From CALDTK01 sp965213735 (GTDB taxonomy: Bacteria; Bacteroidota; Bacteroidia; Chitinophagales; Saprospiraceae), in the NCBI GenBank assembly GCA_965213735.1, contig CBDCAB010000005.1, positions 1,612,001 to 1,676,000 of the forward strand: a stretch of 64,000 nt of DNA, in the 5' to 3' direction. The translations under genes and the position numbers were made by a program. How positions within the stretch are numbered: position 1 is the stretch's first letter; each line of letters begins with the position of its first letter. The notes below the pieces were generated by a model. That model saw only the letters and a list, made by a program, of their open reading frames with translations. It did not search any database and was not told the origin of the DNA. Positions 53,901 to 61,772 of this stretch are shown here, one piece after another.

Positions 53901-54052
53901 ATCTACTGACGTTTACACAATACAGCGGCTTAGATCCTGAGCTGGGCACCAATGATAATGATCGTGCTGCAGGTGATCTTGCAGTTGGTATCGACTGGGG
54001 CACGTATCCGGTTGCGCGCACCTATACTTTTGGCATAAAAGCAACATTATAA
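50924..54052 (+). CDS. SusC/RagA-type TonB-linked outer-membrane transporter
   Basis: 1042 residues. A signal peptide (SYTLTVVLLLVCTLSYG) is followed by a carboxypeptidase-like domain (VTGTVVDASGEPLIGAAILV). The TonB box region is EVVLTGYRSEQKRTTTGAIS. The plug has LQGRAAGVQVTNSTGAPGAD and IRGVASVNGSSPLYIVDGVP. The barrel follows, ending RTYTFGIKATL. It imports glycan fragments with SusD. It is the first gene of a run of overlapping genes. The substrate is unknown; the GH130 enzyme at the end suggests mannoside-like glycans. Confidence 0.95.
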   Translation: MARKLPLLQQVWSSAYSSYTLTVVLLLVCTLSYGQNVTGTVVDASGEPLIGAAILVLGTDRGAITDIDGSFSVQAEPNDSLRITYVGYSSQVVGVNNRSRVEIVLADDVATLQEVVLTGYRSEQKRTTTGAISTVDFSEVEELPVLGVDQALQGRAAGVQVTNSTGAPGADVDIRIRGVASVNGSSPLYIVDGVPIEGGLNLLAPGDIASITILKDASASIYGARAANGVVLITTKRGAEGKPVVTFDSYVGVQRVGNLPELLNAEEFVLLQNEAITNTNVQREERGQDPLPLNTDNVDSLPDVDWLDAVFRTAPVQSYRIGVSGASDRVNYLVSGNYLNQRGILHNSGFDRYTFRVNTGVDISDQLRVGSNLSASRTSQDVVGASGDGLGGNGGGVIRYALLRPPAIPRSNEDGTPTDLPSDIAFYGDAYNPVTLLEKYDWVQNRERLLGNVYAEYKPMSSLLFRTSLGLDRLQGREKRFNETFGDFDRINATNSLTVRENQEAVLTWTTTAGYEKQFSEVFSLDGLVGLEVIQRQGGGTFGSRSGFPNQAPNFRFLGVGTSQQFADEFAYASGLFSVFAQAKGGFFDRYYLTATLRRDGSSRFGSNNRFGYFPSLAFAWSVLDEPGLASLRDGALSSLKLRASYGVLGNQNIGDYSFASIISETQGYTFGENIARSLTVGQLGNPDLRWERNTQINIGADLGLWEGAVQLSANAFEIETEDMLVAVPLSFVGGAASAPFVNAGSVRNRGLELEATVRGGNSVRWSIAANASLVKNEVLSLGSGLPILAGSTGGQVAFITRTEPGHPIGSFYLYEADGLFQTQEEIDAHLGLDSRGEPALLQPNAVPGDVRFVDRNGDGQLNDEDRFHAGNPQPNMTYGVAGDIAWRGFDLQMFWQGVEGNEIFQYQRRISEDASRPFNSYSTLLDRWTGPGTSTTVPRVARIDYNDNLRNSTRFLEDGSYLRLKTLTLGYSFRTEPIAWVDALRVYVSAYNLLTFTQYSGLDPELGTNDNDRAAGDLAVGIDWGTYPVARTYTFGIKATL

Positions 54053-55515
54053 TGAGCAAGTTTACCTACCACCTAGTACTGCTCCTTAGCTCTCTGAGCA
54101 TAGTCGGCTGTTTGGATGATGATCTGCTGGATAAAGAGGTGCTTGGGGCTTATGATGAATCTGTTTTCTTGCAAAATGAAGCTGATGCTCTATTTGCCTT
54201 AAATGCTGCTTATGCGCCGAGTAATTTTACAGTCCGCAATGACAACCGGCGTTGGGTTTTTGGTGATGTAGCCAGCGACGATGTCATAGCTGGCGGCGAC
54301 GCTACGCAGGCTGATATCTTGGCTATTGATGAATTTAATATTACAGCTGAAAATACCAATTTACTCAAGCAGTGGCGGATAGGCTATGAGGCTATAGCAA
54401 ATGCCAATATTGTGCTGGCCCGCGTCCCTGCTGTAGATATGGAAGAATCGCTGAAGCAGCGCATTCTTGGCGAAGCTGCATTTCTGCGGGGCTATCACTA
54501 CTTCGAACTCGCACTAGTGTTTGGCGGCGTACCACTCGTTACTCAACCGCTTTCTCCCGAGAAGCTAAATGTTGCGCGAGCCAGTTTAGCTGAAGTATAT
54601 ACACAAATCGAACAAGACTTAAACTTCGCAGCTGAGCGGCTACCTGTTAGTTATCCTGCCGATGAAGTAGGTCGAGCGACCAAAGGTGCTGCCTTAGGAA
54701 TTTTGGCAAAAGTACACTTATATCAAGAGGATTGGGAGAATACACTGACGGCAATAGATGCTGTAGAAGCATTGGGCAGGTATCGCTTACTCAATGACTT
54801 TGCCGAACTCTTTCGCGAGAGTGGAGATAATAATGCAGAAAGCATTTGGGAGCTTCAGCAGGCGTCTAATTTGCAACCTTCACAAGGCAATTATCTGAAT
54901 GTTTGGTTGGCGCCACGCCTCGACAACGGGGGCTTTGGTTTTGGCTTTGTGCGCGAGGAACTGCTGGATGCTTTTGAAGATGAGGATCCACGCAAGGACA
55001 TTACGTTGGGTTATGTTGGCGGTGGTTGGTTTGACGGTCGGCCTTACCTCGGCAATGGCCTGTACAGCAGCACAGATATTAGTCAGAAGAAGTTGATTGA
55101 GGGTGGTATGTTGGGTATGGCGCGCTCAGAGAGTGGACTTAATGTTACATACTTGCGCTACGGCGATTTGCTACTCATGAAAGCTGAAGCTGCCGCTGAG
55201 ACGGGCGATTTAAATCTAGCCACTGCTGCTGTTAATCAGATTCGCGAGCGGGCGCGCATGGGGCGTGATTCAGTGCTTGCGCCGCTTCCTGATAATTTGT
55301 CGCAGTCCGAGCTACTAGAGGCTATTTACCGTGAGCGGCGGCTCGAATTGGCTGTCGAAATGCACCGCTTCTTCGACATTCGTCGCTGGGGTCTGGCCGA
55401 AATGCTGCTCGAGGCGCAAGGCATTGACTACAATCCCGCTATTCATGATGTTTTTCCCATTCCACAGCGAGAGCTTGATGTAAATCCAGCGCTCGTGCAA
55501 AATTTTGGATATTAA
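54052..55515 (+). CDS. SusD/RagB-type surface glycan-binding lipoprotein
   Basis: 487 residues. The lipobox LSIVGC gives Cys20, followed by acidic residues. ALNAAYAPSNFTVRNDNRRW and LGEAAFLRGYHYFELALVFG are SusD/RagB TPR-helix features. AVNQIRERARMGRDSVLAP and YRERRLELAVEMHRFFDIRR are the C-terminal hallmarks, with RRWG. It caps the SusC pore. Its ATG overlaps the SusC stop by one base, so coupling is certain in sequence terms. Confidence 0.95.
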   Translation: MSKFTYHLVLLLSSLSIVGCLDDDLLDKEVLGAYDESVFLQNEADALFALNAAYAPSNFTVRNDNRRWVFGDVASDDVIAGGDATQADILAIDEFNITAENTNLLKQWRIGYEAIANANIVLARVPAVDMEESLKQRILGEAAFLRGYHYFELALVFGGVPLVTQPLSPEKLNVARASLAEVYTQIEQDLNFAAERLPVSYPADEVGRATKGAALGILAKVHLYQEDWENTLTAIDAVEALGRYRLLNDFAELFRESGDNNAESIWELQQASNLQPSQGNYLNVWLAPRLDNGGFGFGFVREELLDAFEDEDPRKDITLGYVGGGWFDGRPYLGNGLYSSTDISQKKLIEGGMLGMARSESGLNVTYLRYGDLLLMKAEAAAETGDLNLATAAVNQIRERARMGRDSVLAPLPDNLSQSELLEAIYRERRLELAVEMHRFFDIRRWGLAEMLLEAQGIDYNPAIHDVFPIPQRELDVNPALVQNFGY

Positions 55516-55516
55516 T

Positions 55517-57763
55517 ATGCAGCTTTCGCCAAAACATATCCTACGCAGCTTCTGGGTCTCTGGGCTCTGTCTGTGTGCAACTTTGGTTTTGGCGCAAGCT
55601 GGACAACTTTCCCCCGGACTGGTGCCAATCATGCCAAACCTGCCGCAGCCTTACGAGATGCGGGATTGGAAAGCAGTCGCAAGAGGCGCCGATTCACTGA
55701 TGTTCGATGCGGATGCTACTGGAGATTATTTGCCATTGGTAAGGTATAGACGACCCTACAATGGATCTTTATTAACTGATAGCATATTTGGTGTACCAAG
55801 TTTCGTGGGAGATACTCGAGGTGAAGGCTTAGAGGGAATACTTACGCTGCCGAGTGTAGTCAGCGGATTGCTTATGGGAATAGATAAGCGCGATCAGGAT
55901 GGCGTAGATTATGTGCGGATGACGCAAGATTGGTTCTCTCGCCGCGATAATGAATTTGTCTATTTAAACTTGCCTTTAACGAGCACTGGCCAAGACTGGT
56001 GGTACGAAACTATGCCCAATGTGTTCTTTCAGCACATCTATGCCTTAGCAAGACCCTATGGAGTTGCGGATCAGCATTTTAAAACAGTGGCCGATCAGTG
56101 GGCTGAAGTTGTAAGTTCACTCGGCGGAAGCACTACACCATGGCAAGCTGGAAACTTCAATTACCGCAGTTTCCGTATTCGCGACTGGGAGCCTGTTGCT
56201 GGCGGCGTACCCGAACCCGAAGCGGCGGGAGCTATAGCTTATATTCTCGAGAATGCCTGGCGCGAGACGGGAGATCATAAATATCGATACGCCGCTGAGC
56301 AAGCACTTGAATTTTTAGATAACTTATCTGATAATCCCCGCTATGAACTCCAACTTTATTATGGTGTGCAAGCGGCAGCTAGATTGAATGCCACGGAACG
56401 CACTACTTACGACCTAGAAAAGATACTTGGCTGGTCGCTCAGCCGTGGCAATCTACGTGGATGGGGACCCAGTACTACCACTGCCAATGGCTACGATCTA
56501 GATGGTCTGGTAGGTGAGGTGGGTACTGGCAATGATTATTTGTTTTATATGAATGGTGCTCAGGCCGTCGGGACACTTGCTCCCGTAGCTCGCTATGATA
56601 ATCGATTTGCACGTGCCATAGGTAAATACATCCTCAACGTGGCCAACAACAGCCGACTCTTCTATTCAAATTATTTGCCCGCCGACCAGCAGAGTAGCTT
56701 TGCCTGGTCGAGCACTTACGATCCGAAAAGCTACCTCGCCTACGAAGCTATTCGTGAGCGCCTTAATGGGGAAAGTCCTTATGCTACTGGCGATGCAGAA
56801 CGCCTTGGATGGGCACCGACAAATATTGGCGTATATGGCTCTGCACATACAGGTTATCTCGCTGCCGTCGTAGAACAAACGAATGTTGATGGCGTGCTTG
56901 AATTGAATCTAAATGCTACTGATTTTCTCGCTCCTGCTAGTTTTCCGACAAGCCTAATTTACAATCCCTTTGCTGACCAGAAAGTTGTCACACTTTCCAA
57001 TCCAACAGATTCTCTCGCTGATGTCTATGAAGCTATATCCAATACCTGGCTAGCCAGAGATGTGAACAGTGACTATCAACTCCTTGTTCCATCAGATGAG
57101 GCTAGAATAATAACCTGGACTCCAGCTGGCAAGCCCTCACGACTTGTTCGTGAAAGATTGTTCATTGACACCACAGTTGTTGATTACTCTGGCACCTTTA
57201 GCTCAGTTAATCTACCGCCACGACTCAAAGCGGCGGCATTTGATGTGGATTCTGCTGCAATTGGTGACACGATAACGTTGCACACCATAGCTTATGATGA
57301 TCGCGACGAACCTGATGTCAATCTCATCACGCCTAGCACTGGCGCTTTTCGTGTGCTTGATGTAGACACATTCGAGAATGGTAATCGACTGGAGTGGACC
57401 ATTGAGGTTGGGCAGCAAATAGGAGAGTTTCCTGTTGCACTGCTTGTCTTAGATGATGCTACTCTGCCTGGTGGTTATACTATCACGCTCAAAGTAGTTG
57501 CAGAAATATCAGCTGTCTCCACACAGGGTTACAAACAGCTACAGGTATATCCTAATCCTAGCCGTGATTTCATCCGAATGAACTTACCTCCTGGCCAGTA
57601 CAGTGTGGCTGTGTATAACATGCAAGGTCAGCTGGTGCAACAAAAAATCATGTCAGGTAGTGAAGCGCTGAATCTCCACGGTTTAGCTCCAGCTACCTAT
57701 CAACTCATCATTTCTGGCAGCGATAGCCGGCTTTACCGGTCGCGTATTATCGTCTTGCCTTAA
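55517..57763 (+). CDS. Secreted protein of unknown family with likely alpha/alpha-barrel and T9SS sorting domain
   Basis: The ATG at 55517 (MQLSPKHILRSFWVSGLCLC) is chosen over a TTG at 55505. About 748 residues. After the signal peptide (ending LVLAQA), residues ~30-450 are rich in helices with aromatic motifs (QDWWYETMPNVFFQHIYALA, QDWFSRRDNEFVYLNLPLTS), suggesting an (alpha/alpha) barrel as in many polysaccharide lyases and glycosidases. An Ig-like part follows, and the C-terminus has a sorting domain (YPNPSRDFIRMNLPPGQYSV ... YRSRIIVLP). No named family is recognised. Position within the SusCD operon suggests glycan processing. The iterated 14-mer covers codons 2-6. Confidence 0.8.
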   Translation: MQLSPKHILRSFWVSGLCLCATLVLAQAGQLSPGLVPIMPNLPQPYEMRDWKAVARGADSLMFDADATGDYLPLVRYRRPYNGSLLTDSIFGVPSFVGDTRGEGLEGILTLPSVVSGLLMGIDKRDQDGVDYVRMTQDWFSRRDNEFVYLNLPLTSTGQDWWYETMPNVFFQHIYALARPYGVADQHFKTVADQWAEVVSSLGGSTTPWQAGNFNYRSFRIRDWEPVAGGVPEPEAAGAIAYILENAWRETGDHKYRYAAEQALEFLDNLSDNPRYELQLYYGVQAAARLNATERTTYDLEKILGWSLSRGNLRGWGPSTTTANGYDLDGLVGEVGTGNDYLFYMNGAQAVGTLAPVARYDNRFARAIGKYILNVANNSRLFYSNYLPADQQSSFAWSSTYDPKSYLAYEAIRERLNGESPYATGDAERLGWAPTNIGVYGSAHTGYLAAVVEQTNVDGVLELNLNATDFLAPASFPTSLIYNPFADQKVVTLSNPTDSLADVYEAISNTWLARDVNSDYQLLVPSDEARIITWTPAGKPSRLVRERLFIDTTVVDYSGTFSSVNLPPRLKAAAFDVDSAAIGDTITLHTIAYDDRDEPDVNLITPSTGAFRVLDVDTFENGNRLEWTIEVGQQIGEFPVALLVLDDATLPGGYTITLKVVAEISAVSTQGYKQLQVYPNPSRDFIRMNLPPGQYSVAVYNMQGQLVQQKIMSGSEALNLHGLAPATYQLIISGSDSRLYRSRIIVLP
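55522..55535 (-). repeat. Iterated 14-mer GTTTTGGCGAAAGC (copy 7)
   Basis: Exact copy just after the start codon of the gene at 55517, read as Gln-Leu-Ser-Pro-Lys-His: a frame different from the other copies. A variant, GTTTTGGCGCAAGC, follows at 55586. Confidence 0.85.
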
Positions 57764-57794
57764 CCCCCTTTTTTCACACTTTTAATCTAAACAG

Positions 57795-58739
57795 ATGAAC
57801 CGTTTTCTACTTTTCACCCTATTGGTTGCCTGTAGTGCAACCCTCACCGCCCAAACCCTCGTGGCGCATTATCCATTTGATGGAAATGCCAACGACATAA
57901 GTCCTTTCAACAATCATGCGATGGTTGGAGGAGCAACTCTTACCGCCGGGTATGATGGCACGGCCAATGGCGCTTATTTCTTCGACGGCATGCGCGACTC
58001 AATCGTGGCTCCACCCGCCGCTCACCTCAATACTCCACAAGCCACTTGGGCAATGTGGGTGCGCGTCGATTCACTCGTGCAAAATGGTGAGTATTACATC
58101 TTCAGCCACGGTGGCTACCAAGACCGCGTGAAGATGTCACTGCCAAATCACGGCTACCCGGTGTTGACAACCAATACGACAGTACGTGGTATCAAGGATG
58201 GCGATGCCAATCCCGAGGCCTTGGTGCCTGGCATATGGACTCACCTCACCTTCGTCCATGACAATGACACCAACTACATCTACTTCAATGGCGAACTTGC
58301 CAAGAAGGAGCAAGCAGAAGGTGCCTTGCAGCCAACTAATCGAGTACTGGGTGTAGGATATGATGCCGCGTTTACGGGTAGCTACTTCTTCGGTGCTATT
58401 GATGATATTCGTGTGTACGATGATGGCATGTCACCAGCACAAGTTCGCAACTTGTTTGCAAGCTTTAATGATCCAGTGAGTACACGTGATCTTGCGTTTG
58501 CAGAGCTTGGGCGAGTGTATCCCAATCCAGCTGCTCAATCCTTTGTCTTCGAACACAACTTACCTATAGGTGAAAACCCAACGTACCAGTTGTTCGATGC
58601 AATGGGACGCGAAGTCGCACGTCGTCAAATCAATCAGGTGACGGAGTGGGTAGATGTCAGCGCCTTTCCTTCTGGCATGTATACCTTCCGTGTAACTACC
58701 GCAACGGGTCAGTCTAGCACTCGCCTCATCATCGAGTAG
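57795..58739 (+). CDS. LamG-like secreted protein with T9SS sorting domain
   Basis: 314 residues. The signal peptide MNRFLLFTLLVACSATLTAQ precedes a concanavalin A-like (LamG-type) domain of ~200 residues (LVAHYPFDGNANDISPFNNH, WAMWVRVDSLVQNGEYYIFS, YFFGAIDDIRVYDDGMSPAQ). The C-terminal sorting domain starts GRVYPNPAAQSFVFEHNLPI and ends STRLIIE. LamG folds often bind sugars, so a surface carbohydrate-binding role is likely. It lies 31 bases after the previous gene and 11 before the ABC binding protein. Confidence 0.88.
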   Translation: MNRFLLFTLLVACSATLTAQTLVAHYPFDGNANDISPFNNHAMVGGATLTAGYDGTANGAYFFDGMRDSIVAPPAAHLNTPQATWAMWVRVDSLVQNGEYYIFSHGGYQDRVKMSLPNHGYPVLTTNTTVRGIKDGDANPEALVPGIWTHLTFVHDNDTNYIYFNGELAKKEQAEGALQPTNRVLGVGYDAAFTGSYFFGAIDDIRVYDDGMSPAQVRNLFASFNDPVSTRDLAFAELGRVYPNPAAQSFVFEHNLPIGENPTYQLFDAMGREVARRQINQVTEWVDVSAFPSGMYTFRVTTATGQSSTRLIIE

Positions 58740-58750
58740 CGCACCTGCTA

Positions 58751-60049
58751 ATGACTCGACTTCTCCTGCCTGTTGGCATAGGTATGCTGCTCCTGTGTGC
58801 ATGTGCACGCAGTGAGCGCCAGCCAGGAAGTGGGATCACTATGTGGTCGAGTAATAACCCTCCCGAGATAGAAGCCGTCGAGTGGGCTGCCCAGCAATGG
58901 GCGGTCCACCCGGGGGCTTCTTCTGTTTCTACTCAGCCCGTACCGGAAGGGCAGAGCTCAGAAGAAGTTATTCTGGCAGCTGTTGTTGGTGGCACGACCC
59001 CAGATATCTACGCCAATATGTGGCAAGGATCAGTGGCTATGTACGCCGAGTCTAAAGTTCTCATCGCCCTCGATACGCTGGAGGGATTTAATATCTGGCT
59101 AAAAGCTCGCTGTAGTGCCGAAACCATAGCTGAAGTCACTGCCCCTGATGGCCATATCTACCAAGTACCTTGGAAGGTCAATCCGATCGTGACGATGTAC
59201 AATGTCAACCTACTCGGGCAGCGGCCACCCCGCACTTATGCAGATTACCTCGCCCAGGGTGAGCGACTGCATACCGATGTGAGTGGCGATGGCTATACTG
59301 ATCGGTGGGTAGGTTATACTAGCCCACGCACCATTTGGTACGAACGACTCTTTAACTTTTACCCCCTGTATCTCGCTGCTACCGGAGGTGCTCCCCTGGT
59401 TGAAAATGGACAAGCTGCCTTTGATCGACCTGAGGCCGTGGCCGTATTCGAGTTCTTGCGCACACTTTATGCAAAAGACTATTTCACCCGCGACCAACTG
59501 ATGAGTCGAGGCGACCCCTTTTTGGGTGAAACAGTGGCTAGTCTTTGGACGGGACCTTGGAGTATTGACTATGTCGATCGGTATGCACCCGAAGGTTTTG
59601 CCTATGACTTTGCGCCCATGTTAGTACCGGGGCAGGAGGCGTCCGAAGCATTGCCATATACCTACGGTGATCCTAAAAACATAGTAATTTTTGCGACAGC
59701 TCCTGATCCGCAAGAAGCCTGGGATTTTCTGGCTGCGACACTGCTCAGTCCAGAAGGAGATTTGCGACTGCTAAGCACGAGTAATCAGTTGCCGCGACGA
59801 GAGGACCTGCTCACCAACCCGCTCTTCGCGAGTTACTTTGCCACTAGGCCAGCGATGCAGACCTTCGCTGCGCAGGCGAGTAGAATCAGGGGTGTCAATC
59901 CTGAGCCCCTCATTATTGAAGTCCTCGATATTATAAGTCAAGAATATGAGGCCTGTGTATTGTACAATACTAAGACCGCTGAAGAAGCAATATCAGATGC
60001 TGCGGATGCCGTGAATGTATTACTTCGCGCACCAAACTCAGCCAGCTGA
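58751..60049 (+). CDS. ABC sugar transporter substrate-binding lipoprotein
   Basis: 432 residues. The lipobox LLLCAC puts the lipidated Cys at residue 18. The family-1 solute-binding fold has MWSSNNPPEIEAVEWAAQQW, EEVILAAVVGGTTPDIYANM, GHIYQVPWKVNPIVTMYNVN and SLWTGPWSIDYVDRYAPEG. It would bind an oligosaccharide in the periplasm and deliver it to the two permeases that follow with overlapping codons. The ATPase is not in the window. Confidence 0.93.
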   Translation: MTRLLLPVGIGMLLLCACARSERQPGSGITMWSSNNPPEIEAVEWAAQQWAVHPGASSVSTQPVPEGQSSEEVILAAVVGGTTPDIYANMWQGSVAMYAESKVLIALDTLEGFNIWLKARCSAETIAEVTAPDGHIYQVPWKVNPIVTMYNVNLLGQRPPRTYADYLAQGERLHTDVSGDGYTDRWVGYTSPRTIWYERLFNFYPLYLAATGGAPLVENGQAAFDRPEAVAVFEFLRTLYAKDYFTRDQLMSRGDPFLGETVASLWTGPWSIDYVDRYAPEGFAYDFAPMLVPGQEASEALPYTYGDPKNIVIFATAPDPQEAWDFLAATLLSPEGDLRLLSTSNQLPRREDLLTNPLFASYFATRPAMQTFAAQASRIRGVNPEPLIIEVLDIISQEYEACVLYNTKTAEEAISDAADAVNVLLRAPNSAS

Positions 60050-60906
60050 TGCGAAAAGTGCTGCCTTACGCTTTAGTGTCTCCTTATCTACTCTATCTTG
60101 CCGTATTCGTTGCTTTTCCAGTTGCATTTTCTGTATGGATAACTTTCTATAAATGGAATATTATTGGCGATCCTGTAGCAGTAGGATTTGATAATTATAT
60201 CCGTCTCATTCATGACCGACTATTCTGGAAGTCTATAGCTAATACGCTAAAATTCCTCGTACTTCATATCCCGCTCCAAATTGCTGTTGCACTAGGTCTG
60301 GCGGTACTGCTCGACCGGCCTCTACGGGGTAGAGCCTTCTATCGCGGAGCTTACTTCTTACCTGTCATTGTCAGCGGAGTGGTAGTGACTATTTTGTGGC
60401 AGCAGTTGCTCGCCACAGATGGCGGCTTGCTCAACAGATTGCTTATTGGCGTGGGACTGCCTAGGGTAGGGTGGTTAGTAGATCCCGATGTAGCTATGTA
60501 TGCCATCGCAGTGATGGCAACGTGGAAGAATGTAGGTCTGTATGTGATTCTTTTCCTGGCGGGCTTGCAATCGGTGCCTGGCCACTATTATGAGGCAGCG
60601 AAATTAGAGGGCGCAAGCGAATGGCAACAATTTAGATTTGTGACTCTACCTGCCATAAACCCCACCTTATTTGCTGTAGTGGTGCTGAGCACCATTGGGG
60701 GTTTTTCACTCTTTATTGAGCCCTATGTACTCACGGGAGGTGGACCGTTAAATTCGACACTATCTGCTGTGCTGTACATCTACAAGCAGGCCTTTCAGTA
60801 CTACCACATGGGTTATGCGGCCACACTTGGCTTGGCTTTTAGTTTACTCATCGTTGCTGTTGTTATTATACAGCAGAAGCTCGTTGAACAACCTGAAGAA
60901 GCATGA
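60049..60906 (+). CDS. ABC sugar transporter permease (MalF-type)
   Basis: 285 residues, six membrane spans. The EAA loop YYEAAKLEGASEWQQFRFVT (about 180-199) contacts the ATPase. PYLLYLAVFVAFPVAFSVWI is the typical first span. The start ATG overlaps the stop of the binding protein by one base. It pairs with the MalG-type permease next. Confidence 0.95.
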   Translation: MRKVLPYALVSPYLLYLAVFVAFPVAFSVWITFYKWNIIGDPVAVGFDNYIRLIHDRLFWKSIANTLKFLVLHIPLQIAVALGLAVLLDRPLRGRAFYRGAYFLPVIVSGVVVTILWQQLLATDGGLLNRLLIGVGLPRVGWLVDPDVAMYAIAVMATWKNVGLYVILFLAGLQSVPGHYYEAAKLEGASEWQQFRFVTLPAINPTLFAVVVLSTIGGFSLFIEPYVLTGGGPLNSTLSAVLYIYKQAFQYYHMGYAATLGLAFSLLIVAVVIIQQKLVEQPEEA

Positions 60907-61772
60907 TGAGCAAGCCAACTACACCCTCGTCAAGAGAGGAGCCTAGAGAGTTCGGAAAGCTGCTAAGGCGGGGACTCTTTTACGCACTGCTTACCGTGGG
61001 CGCAATCACGTTCATCTATCCCTTCATCTGGATGATTAGTGCAAGTTTGTCTACAGAAGAGGAGCTCCGCAGCTTGACCTTTTTCCCATCAGCTCCAACC
61101 TTAACTAATTATTTTGCGATGGGCGAACGCATTCCAATCTGGCGCGCGCTGTTTAATAGTGTCTTGGTTGCGAGTATAGTTACGGGAGGTGTGCTGGTGT
61201 TGGGAAGTATGGTTGGATATGCGCTAGGAAAATTACAGTTTAGAGGTCGCCAAACGATTTTTTATATCCTCCTGTTTACGATGACGCTGCCATTTCAGAT
61301 TACGCTCATTCCGAATTATATAATTATTGTGGAGCTGGGTTGGGTGGACACCTATTGGGCTTTAACTGTGCCATTTGTCATGAATGCTTTTGCTATTTTG
61401 TTATTTCGACAAGCATTTAAAGCTATTCCTCGAGATTTGATTGATGCAGCTCGTGTAGATGGAGCAGGTCAGCTTCGGATAATTTTTGGTCTGCTGTGGC
61501 CGAACATTAAGCCAACATTGATTACGATCGGCATCCTCACCTTTATGTCGACGTGGAACGAGGTGCTGTGGCCACTCATCGTGATCCGCGATGAGACTTT
61601 AATGACGATGCCGCAATTGGTAACGCTGTTTGCAGTGGGTGGCCGAGCAGATGGGCAACTAGGGGTGAAGTTGGCAGCAGCGGTAGTGTTGGCGCTACCT
61701 ATCGTTATTGCTTATTTGTTTGCACAAAAACACTTCATACGGTCCATGGCCGCAAGTGGATTAAAAGGATGA
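60903..61772 (+). CDS. ABC sugar transporter permease (MalG-type)
   Basis: 289 residues with a ~20-residue soluble N-terminus and six spans. TFIYPFIWMISASLSTEEEL is the MalG-type start of the membrane domain. The EAA loop is IPRDLIDAARVDGAGQLRII. It overlaps the previous gene by four bases (ATGA). The ATPase partner must be encoded elsewhere, perhaps a shared MsmK/MalK-type subunit. Confidence 0.95.
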   Translation: MMSKPTTPSSREEPREFGKLLRRGLFYALLTVGAITFIYPFIWMISASLSTEEELRSLTFFPSAPTLTNYFAMGERIPIWRALFNSVLVASIVTGGVLVLGSMVGYALGKLQFRGRQTIFYILLFTMTLPFQITLIPNYIIIVELGWVDTYWALTVPFVMNAFAILLFRQAFKAIPRDLIDAARVDGAGQLRIIFGLLWPNIKPTLITIGILTFMSTWNEVLWPLIVIRDETLMTMPQLVTLFAVGGRADGQLGVKLAAAVVLALPIVIAYLFAQKHFIRSMAASGLKG

